Positions 56,089 through 64,000 of a DNA stretch of 64,000 nucleotides are shown here, in pieces. The position numbers and the translations under genes are program-made. This DNA comes from Pogostemon cablin. Lineage: Eukaryota > Streptophyta > Magnoliopsida > Lamiales > Lamiaceae. The notes under the pieces were generated by a model. It was not told where the DNA came from, made no database searches, and saw only the letters and a program-made list of their open reading frames with translations. The DNA lies in contig CM042955.1 in NCBI GenBank assembly GCA_023678885.1, positions 23,881,835-23,945,834 of the forward strand, in the 5' to 3' direction. How positions within the stretch are numbered: position 1 is the first letter of the stretch; each line of letters begins with the position of its first letter.

Positions 56089-59000
56089 ATGCACACCAGG
56101 TCAAAGAAGGGAACTCAAACTCTTGGATTTGATTTGAAGGTTGAAGCATCTGCTAGAAAAAGAAGAGGAGCAGCAAAAATCTTAACGCACCTTCTAAGAC
56201 TGTTAAGGCACCAGTTCAGAAGAAGAAAACAGACAAAATGGAGCCCAAAGCAGTTGTAGAGGAGAAAGAAGAGCAAATTGAAAAATCTAGTTATCCCTGA
56301 AAATTTTGAATCAAACTCAGAGTAAATAGTTATAGGAGATAGAACTGATGAGGATGACATTGTTATCCGGGAGACTTTCAAGTCCACCAACATATGAGAA
56401 TAAGGTGTAGTTGGGGCCATTCAAGCTGATGAAGCGAATGACATAAGACCCGCCCTGATACATATGGTGGAGAAAAACCCCTTCGCTGGAGGCATATTTG
56501 ATGAACCCTATGGACACTTGAAGCGCTTTAACAGCTATTTGGATACAGTTAAAGTCACAGATGCTACTAATGACACATGGAAGATGAGGCTTTTTCAGTT
56601 TTCGTTAGTTGACAAGGCGAGAGAGTGGTATGACAAGCTTAAAGGAGACAGTTTCTCTAATTGGACTGAGTTGCAGCAGCTATTTGTAGATTGGTTTATG
56701 CCACCTGGCAAGATTCTTGCACTGAAGCAAGAGATAAATCAGTTCAAGCAAAAAAGAGATGAACACTTTGGAGAGGCTTGGGAAAGATTTACTGATCTGT
56801 TGAGAAGATGCCCACAGTATGGATTCAAAAAGTCTCAACTTATCAGTGTCTTTTATAATGGCCTTGACAATGACTTGAGAGTGTTAGTTGATGCATCTGC
56901 TTGAGGAACACTTTTTGGGAAGACTTCCAATGCTGTGGAGAAATTGTTCGATGAGATCTCTATGAACTCTAGAGATTAGCCGTCAGAGAGAGTACGTGGA
57001 ACTTACATTCTTGGTAATGTTGCACAGGTAAAACATAAATTTTCTGAAGTTGATAAGAATGAAAAGGTTGTCTCCCAGTTGGAGCAAATGAACAAGCACC
57101 TAGATACTTTAATATCAGGAAATATTGGGGGAGGCAACCAAGGGCCTGCAACTAATGATGTAGTGATGAATGTTCAAGGAATGGAGGACGCAAATTGAGC
57201 TATTGGGCAGAGTCTCTAGGGTTCAAGGGCACCTCAAAATTGGCAAGAAAACAGATATCCTCAAGGTAATTCCAACCAACGGAATAACCAAGGGGGAGGT
57301 CCCAGGAATCAAGTAGGCCCCAGTAATCAAGAAGGATGCAGAATCAGCAGAAGCATGAGAACTTTGCCTACTCTAATCCCAACAATGCTGTTTAGTACCC
57401 TTTAAACTTTAATCATGGAGCGAAGACTGAGATGATGTGTTGGCAAAGTACATACAGAAAAATGATGCTACCATCGACAAGATTAATAATTGTATAGTAC
57501 TTATGGACTCCAACATGACGAAATAGAATGAGGAAATGAATAAGCAGTTGCAGAATCTCACATATTCTATGGGTTAGATCCCTACTATGGTTAATCAGTA
57601 GCAGCAGTGGATTATGAAGGAAAATTTTCCGTCAGATACAGGAATCAACCCGAATGAGAGTGCAAATGCGATTACTTTGAGGTCCAGGAAGCAGTGTAGT
57701 CAAGAACTGATGCATGACATGACAGAAATGAGGCAGGATGGAAGGGAAAAAGAGCAAGGTAACTTGGTTACTAGTTCGATCCCTGTTCAAGCTAAGTTAA
57801 GATTGGGGGTGATCATATTGAGCCAAACAACGTTCCTGCAAATCAGACAAGACTTCAGGATGTGGATCATCCCAAACTTGATATAAGCTCACCTTCGGGG
57901 TTCCCTAAAAGTCTAAATTCTGTAGTGAACCAATCTGATCAAGCCATTACTGATAAAAAATGGCAACGAGCAAAGAGATTGAGAGAAGCGGAAGAGCTGT
58001 TCAAAAAGGATAGTTTAGGTCTCTCAAAAACAATGGTACCAATTCCTTTTCCTCAGAAATTCTTGACAAAAAGCTTGGATAAGAAGTTTAGGAAGTTCGC
58101 TGAGGTTATGAGGGATGTCGAAGTCACTATTCCCTTTTCAGAGGCCTTGGATCTGATGCCACATTATGCAAGATTTATCAAGGAGCTCATCTCCAGGAAA
58201 AGAAAGTTGAACAGTGTGGAGACAGTGAGTTTAACAGAGAACTGCAGTTCTATTATACAGAGAAAGTTACCTGAAAAGCAGAAGGATCCAGGCAGTTTCA
58301 TCATTCCTTGTGAGATAGGAAGAGGACCGTCTAGAAGAGCTTTGTGTGATCTAGGAGCCATCATAAACTTGATGTCTTTATCAGTGTATAAGAAGCTTGG
58401 TTTGGGGGAGTTGAAACCCTCATCTGTGGCCTTACAGTTAGCAGATAGGTCGCTTACATACCCCGAGGAAGTTGTGGAAGATATGCTGGTGAAGATATCA
58501 GATTTGGTCTTTCCTGTGGACTTTCTAGTACTTGACATAGAGGATGAAAAGGATGGCGCGCCTCTTATCTTAGGGAATCCATTTCTTGCTACTGGAAGAG
58601 CTCAGTTAGATGTATTCAATGGAGAGTGGAAGTTTAGCGCCAATGATAAGGAAGTGGTTTTCTTGTTGAATAAGGAGATGCAGTGGCCTAAAAATTAGCA
58701 ACAATGCAAGTCTGTAGATGTAGTGGACATAGAGCATGATGAGAACTTTGCCTTGTCTGATGTTGAGTTTGAGAGTTTGTCCAATGATGCGAGTATTGAA
58801 TGCCTTGAGAAGTTACTTGCATTAGGGGATGCCAGGGATGCACAGTTAAGGAGGACCACAACTGACATGAATCACAATAAGAAGGGTGTTGATGAAGAGA
58901 GAAGGAGACCTGCAGCCGAGAAGGTTGATTATGAGAAGAGAGTTGACGTAGTAGAAGAGATCAACAGAGCAAGCGGATCTCTCACTTTTCCTTTTACTAA

Positions 59001-59250
59001 CTCTGATGTTATGTTTGATAATGTTTTGGTTGCAGAAATCATGGATGATCCATATTTGAAGCCTCCGGATTTACCTCTAGATTTTTCTTCTTATATGGGT
59101 GTCGAAAATTCTAACTTGTTTAGTTCGTGTGTTGCCAAGGAGGATCCTGTATCAGTGACAAGGAAAGGTGAGGGGGTTGTAGCTGCCAATGATAGAGGAA
59201 GGAAGTACTTGAAGGTACGAATGCGAGAGGATTGTGCTCCGAGTCCGTAG
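56089..59250 (+). pseudogene. gag-pro: Gag-protease with C-terminal tail, element B (multiple stops)
   Basis: Starts MHTRSKKGTQTLGFD at 56089. The gag core is 56464-56904 (AREWYDKLKGDSFSNWTEL, WFMPPGKI, EAWERFTDLLRRCPQYG). Stops include 56902-56904 and 56977-56979, with others through 57600. The protease lies in 57862-58698 (CDLGAIINLMSLS, LILGNPFLATGRAQLDV), ended by a TAG at 58696-58698. 58723-59250 encodes an acidic linker, DDPYLKPPDLP and the terminal RKYLKVRMREDCAPSP. No hairpin-repeat array is present in this gag. The tail, but no polymerase, follows the protease. Confidence 0.9.
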
Positions 59251-60799
59251 TCAGTAAGAGGTATCCATCGTGACTCTCTGACGTTAAACTTGAGTGCTTG
59301 TTTGGGGCCAACCCTCCCATTTTATTTACTATATTGAGTCAGTGTCAATGTAGTAATTTTATTAGGTGTTGCTTGACTACAGTATACACTTCTTTTCAAA
59401 GTTTGGGGGGATACGTGTATACTTGTATCGTATGGCACCAATGTAGAATTGCTTCATTGTGTTGTGTGCTTGGATGATTAATTTTGTTTTTGATTTTTTA
59501 GTATTTTTGATTCATTTGATGATACTGAGATGTTGATTTTTTTATGTTGTCCAGGTGTGTGTCATTTAGTTGTGTTTGTTGCGTGTTAATCCTAGTGATT
59601 ATGTGGTTAATTGTTGGTTCTCCATGATGATTGTTGGATATTTTTAAGCACTTGATTAAATTGAAAGTGTGATAATGTGGTGTTATGAAATGGATAATCC
59701 AGCTAGAGATGTGTACTTGGATGTTGGAATACTTAAGATTGTTGCATGTATTAAAATTGGTTCACTAACCTATGAAGGAGTGCTCGTTATTTCGTTAAAC
59801 TATGTGAGAATTTGAGCTTCGATAGATCATGAAATTACACATGATTGGTTTTATTCTTGAGAGCATCGTTCACATGCATGTATTCTAGAACTTGACTCTT
59901 AATTTGTTTAAGACTAGATGATTGATTAGATGATGGGAAATGATTGTTCTTATTGAATCACGAGCCAAATATTTATCCTACCTTGAAATGTAATCCATAG
60001 TATCCCGTTTGAACCTGTAAGCCTTTTTCGTTGGAAATCTATGAAGATAGCCAATTAAATCCTTTAAAAGCCTTTAAATACCTATCCTAATAGAGAAATA
60101 AAGGAGACAGATTAGTGTAGTGTGAAAATAAAGTTGGGAAGATGAATGTGGAGAAAAGTGATTGAAGTGCAAAATAGTTTAATCTTGTGAAAGGGTTAGT
60201 GCCTGAAACTGGTACCCTGATAGGGTAGTGCCTGAAACTGGTACCCTATGTGAAAAGTAGAAAAATAAATTAAAAGAGGACGTTGATCTTTTATGATAAG
60301 GGAGGATTGAATTATGAAAAGAAGTGAATAGAGAAAAAAAGGTAAAAAAAGTAGATTGATTTGTAAAATATGTGTTAAAGAAGTATCTCTACTGTTGATT
60401 CTCTATTAGTGATCGAGTCACTTATCCTATATTCTCCTGCCCTTGTCCAAAAAGCCAACGTTACAACCCTAAGCAAGTCCTTTGTGATCCCATCGTTAAG
60501 TCTTTCGAGTTAGTGGAGAGTTTAGATAATTGTCAAGCTTATGGTTACGCATGCATGTGAATTGATTTGAGTGTATGTATATTAGCCATGAGAGTAAATA
60601 GCTCACACTTGAGCGATGAGTGCAAATACTATCTGTGAGAGTGGAAAATGAGCATTCTGAAATGGTAAGTGACTAATTTGACGTGCATGTTCAATTGAAT
60701 AGTAATTTTGTCATTTGAGTATATTATCTTAGTTTGGATATATGTGATACCATATTTGTTGTAAAATTTCAACTCTCATTTCTCTCTTGTCTTGAATTC
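59251..60799 (+). other. Non-coding 3' region of element B
   Basis: GACGTTAAAC follows the gag-pro stop at about 59280. An internal polypurine tract (CAAAGTTTGGGGGGAT) lies at 59397-59412. Two copies of GTGCCTGAAACTGGTACCC lie at about 60200-60218 and 60229-60247. The shared block lies at about 60417-60500. No ORF of interest. Confidence 0.75.
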
Positions 60800-60836
60800 G
60801 TTGTTTGGGGACGAACAACATGGTAGTTTGGGGGAT
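60800..60836 (+). other. Stem-loop and polypurine tract of element B
   Basis: Arms GTTGTT and AACAAC (60800-60819), then GTAGTTTGGGGGAT directly before the LTR. Compared with D, the C-G pair of the stem is replaced by T-A, so pairing is kept. Confidence 0.85.
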
Positions 60837-61951
60837 TGATGAGAGTGGAAATTTACATCTTTTCGGTCTCATAATACCTTGTTTTATTAGAATAAGGCCA
60901 AACATTTGTGTCGGATTGCGTAGCTTAGGTATTTTACATGATTATGGTGCTACTAATGGGTTTTTATTGAGTTTTGAAGGTTAAAATAGGGTAGAAATGA
61001 AGCAGGAACGAAAACAAGCAAGAAACGGGTCTGAAAAGACCCCACTCGAGTTATAACATGCAATCCACAAATTAGGGTTTTGTATCTTTTCTTATTCTTT
61101 ACTTTTATGATTTCGATTATGAATTTGTCAGCCATGAGGGTTGTCTGTAACCTCATGGGCTAAATACTTTTACAGTTCTAAGGATTGAGGGTTAGATGTA
61201 GTTGATTGGGTAACCTAGACTAATCTTGTGAATTTATACTGTTGATAATCCTTATTTATTCGTTTTTATCCAAACTTTGTCATACTTTTGTAATGTCTTT
61301 ATGCGTATTATTGATATTGACCGTGATGCTTGATTTGCCATGTTAGCTTGTGTGCATGTGTACTTGATTCTGTTTGATTGCTAGGGATTAGAGTAGTTTG
61401 CCCGTAAACACGCTAATCCTAAGAGCTAGTAAATAGGGTACTTGATTATTCTAGTGGAACAATGCAATTAGGAAATCAAGTAGGAAGTGAATAAGTTTGA
61501 ATAGGAATTCCAGAGAATATATATTTTTGAATAGGAATTCCAAAGAATATATGTTAGCCGAATTGGCCATCCGGAGGTTTATAAAATTCTCCTTATTAGT
61601 ATATAGAAAGGAGGATTAAAACTATTCATGCGTTATTTTGTAATGTTAATCCATTAAAGCAGTCTGAATGAACAATAGGATATCTAGGAAACCAAATCAA
61701 TTGTATTAAACCTGATACCTTAGAGCTGTTATTCTTCTCTTGATCAATCTTGAATAATTCCTATTGCTTTTATTTATTATGTTATTTGTCATTTCAATTC
61801 TTTAGTTATTAATTCTAGTTGAATAGTAATTAATATTAAAATAAATAATAGATTGTCTCAGTGGGAACGATATTTTAACTGGGGTACTTGCCTCTACAAT
61901 TAATATTCCTACACTTGAGAATTTAATTGGAGTGCGTAAAAACACCTAACA
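60837..61951 (+). repeat. 3' LTR of element B, internally deleted
   Basis: Lacks about 545 bp relative to the 5' copy, joined at about 61058, removing the palindrome array and the TATA box. A short GAATAGGAATTCCA direct duplication lies at about 61500-61550. Confidence 0.94.
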
Positions 61952-64000
61952 ATAGGTATAAGTCGACAAGGACCAAATTTGAAGAGGTCAAGTGGACTAG
62001 GAAGTACTTGACATTAGATTGAGAGAGTGCACCTCAAGAAGAGAAGAAAGAGGAGTTGAAACCGCTACTAGAACTCTTGAAGTATGCCTACCTAGGTGAC
62101 AATGAAAAATATCCATTAATTGTATCTTCTTCCCTTGATGATGATCAACTTGAGGAATTGTTAGATGTGTTTAGAAAGTATAAATCTATGATTGGTTGGT
62201 CTCTTGATGATTTAAAGGGTATTTGTCCTTCCTATTGCATGCATAGAATAAGATTGTTAGATGAGGCCAAGAGTAGCATTCAGAATCAGCGGAGGGTGAA
62301 TCCCGTTATTCAAGAGGTGATTAGGAAGCAAATCCAAACGTGGCTAGATGCAGGAATAATTTTCCCTATTAGTGATAGTCCCTATGTGAGTCCATTGCAT
62401 GTTGTTGCTAAGAAGGGGGGCATGACTATAGTGAAAGCCGAAGATGGTGAGACTTTAGCCACTAGGATTCCTACGGGATGGCTTGTGTGTACGGATTGCA
62501 GGAAACTGAATGAAAATACATGCAGATACCATTTTTCCCTTCCTTTCATGAATTAAATGCTTGATCGTCTTGCAGCGTATAAGTATTTTTGTTTCTTGGA
62601 TGGGTACTTAGGTTATAATCAAAATCATGATTGCACCCGAGGACCAGGAAAGACTACTTTTATTTGCCCTTATGGAACTTTTACTTTTAGAAAAATGCCT
62701 TTTGGATTGTGTAATGCGCCTGCTACATTTCAGCGTTGCATGATGGCCATATTTGATGGGTTGATAGAAAATATCATGGAGGCTTTTATGGATGATTTTT
62801 CTGTATCTGGTTCCTCTTTTAATATTTGTTTATCTAACCTTGCTACTGTTTGGAAGAGATGCCAAGAAACTAATCTTGTCTTAAATTGGGAGAAGTGCCA
62901 CTTCATGGAAAGAGATGGGGTTGTTCTTTGCCATCATATTTCGGCCAAGGGATTGCAGGTGGATAGAGCATAGGTGGTGGCAATTGAGAAGCTTCCACCA
63001 CCAACGAATGAAAGGGGAGTGCGGTCCTTCCTTGGACACGCTGGTTTTTATAGAAGATTCATAAAAGACTTCTCCAAATACTCTAAGGCCTTATCTCATT
63101 TGCTTGAAAAGGATGTTCCTTTTGTTTTTTATGAAGAATGTCTAACTGCTTTTCAGGTTTTAAAGGAGGCGCTTATTATTGTACCTATCTTGATCACACC
63201 AGATTGGACTCAGCCGTTTGTACTTATGTGTGATGCAAGTGATTTAGCACTTGGAGTGATGCTTGGGCAGTTGAGGAAAAAGAAGTTCTGCGCCATTTAC
63301 TATGCGAGTAAAACTTTTGATGCTGCACAAAAGAACTACACTATGACTGAAAAGGAGTTTTTAGTTGTGGTGTATGCATTCAACAATTTTCGATAGTATT
63401 TGGTTGGCATGAAGACGATAGTGTACCTGGATCATTCTACGATCCGGTACTTCATGGAGAAGAAGGAAACAAAGCCAAGGATCATTAGATGGATTCTTCT
63501 TCTACAGGAATTTGATATGGAGATCCAAGATAAGAAGGGTACAGAGAATGTTTTGGCGGATCACCAATCAAGGTTGGAGACAAGGGAGCACTGTGATGAT
63601 TCTTTCGATTACATTGAAGAGATGTTCCCTGATGAGAAGATAATGGAAGTGCTTATTGAAGGGGCTAAAAGAGCATGTGTGGTGGCTGCTCAAGGAATGG
63701 ATCCATGGTACGCGGATTATGTGAACTACATTGTCGTAGGTGAAATTCCTAGAGATCTCAACCGATATCAACTTACAAAATTCAAGAGGGATGTTGAGAC
63801 ATTTATATGGTATGATCCATTTGTCTACAAGATATGTACGGATTCCATTATCCATAGGTGTGTGCCCGAGATGGAGATGGAGGGTGTACTTGATTTTTGC
63901 CATGCGCAACCTAACGGGGGGCACTTCGGAGCTCAAAAGACTACAGCGAAGGTACTTCAATCTGCTCTTTATTGGCCGACCTTGTTTAAAGATTGTGAAA
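61952..64000 (+). pseudogene. Element A RT, RNase H and start of integrase (runs off the window)
   Basis: RT starts in EELKPLLELLKYAYLGDNEKYP and contains SDSPYVSPLHVVAKKGG, GLCNAPATFQRCMMAIF and the catalytic FMDDF near 62782. RNase H has LMCDASDLALGVMLGQ and ASKTFDAAQKNYTMTEKE. The integrase zinc-binding start is PNGGHFGAQKT near 63910. Stops at 62554-62556, about 62972 and 63394-63396 break it. Near 62626 and 62650 a one-base insertion and a one-base deletion compensate, so about eight codons are read out of phase. Close in sequence to element D pol. Confidence 0.9.

Larger units (their letters stand above)
54310..61951 (+). mobile_element. Element B: non-autonomous Athila-like retrotransposon with degenerate TSD
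   Basis: LTRs 54310-55970 (1661 bp) and 60837-61951 (1115 bp), TGACGAG/TGATGAG to CCTAACA. The flanks read ACAAG on the left and ATAGG on the right, a possible target duplication with one transition in each copy. The interior has a tRNA-Asp-like PBS, a broken gag-pro with the RKYLKVRMRED tail, a long non-coding region, stem-loop and polypurine tract. No polymerase. The reading frame of element A resumes directly after it. Confidence 0.93.
44425..64000 (+). mobile_element. Element A: Athila-like gag-pol relic, split by F and B, right end off-window
   Basis: Three collinear pieces (44425-45540, 53776-54309, 61952-64000) run gag, protease, RT, RNase H and the start of integrase on the plus strand. 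Gag carries decayed GTCGAAC repeats and an RLEAKLEKKID-type coiled segment as in C, so A is a polymerase-bearing relative of the gag-only family of 1 and C. The 5' end (LTR, PBS, gag start) is missing, truncated against the Tat remnant. Confidence 0.87.

Overview
The window is plant nuclear DNA, almost certainly repeat-rich heterochromatin of a flowering plant. The evidence is a stack of nested LTR retrotransposons (Ty3/gypsy Athila-like, Ty3/gypsy Tat-like and Ty1/copia), primer sites for tRNA-Asp and initiator tRNA-Met, and a Stowaway-type MITE with TA target duplication. I see no host protein gene, rRNA gene, tRNA gene or CRISPR array. The species cannot be named from what is here.

Layout. 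1-7498: element 1, minus strand, a non-autonomous Athila-like element with an uninterrupted gag-protease ORF (3213-5912) and no polymerase; its left end is outside the window. 7499-8502: plus-strand copia gag/protease remnant. 8503-10111, 21405-21420 and 42355-44430: three pieces of one old minus-strand Tat-lineage gag-pol remnant. It was split by copia element E (10112-21399, minus, TSD CAATT) and by Athila-like element C (21421-42349, minus, TSD ATAGT), whose insertion points lie about 15-20 bp apart. Element C is split in its protease region by element D (26232-37805, minus, TSD ACGTC), the only copy with a nearly complete gag-pro-RT-RH-INT set, carrying a few lesions. 44043-44264: Stowaway-like MITE. 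From about 44425 to the right edge: element A, plus strand, an Athila-like gag-pro-RT-RH relic. It was hit by young copia element F (45541-53775, TSD CTCGG) and by non-autonomous Athila-like element B (54310-61951, degenerate TSD).

How the parts relate. Elements 1, C and B have gag plus protease but no polymerase; pol is replaced by a short conserved C-terminal tail. They share end structures with D and A, the copies that encode polymerase, so trans-mobilisation by such relatives is the obvious model (inference). Copia E and F are relatives in opposite orientation. F has almost identical LTRs but a coding region full of stops, so its source copy was probably already defective.

The most unusual signals are non-coding. 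(1) A nonamer, GGTTCGACC, and its reverse complement occur as arrays of perfect hairpins in the U3 of elements 1 and C, in the 3' region of C, and inside the gag reading frame, where they are translated as a repeated RFD-GST-GRT-VEP peptide. (2) The Athila-like families D and B carry different palindrome arrays at the same place, just upstream of the LTR TATA box. (3) A stem-loop beside the terminal polypurine tract is present in four elements, with a paired base change. (4) Two further 3' region blocks are conserved between families that otherwise differ. (5) Copia E carries seven 380-bp tandem repeats in its leader, in an alternating two-monomer pattern, plus a duplicated primer site and LTR end.
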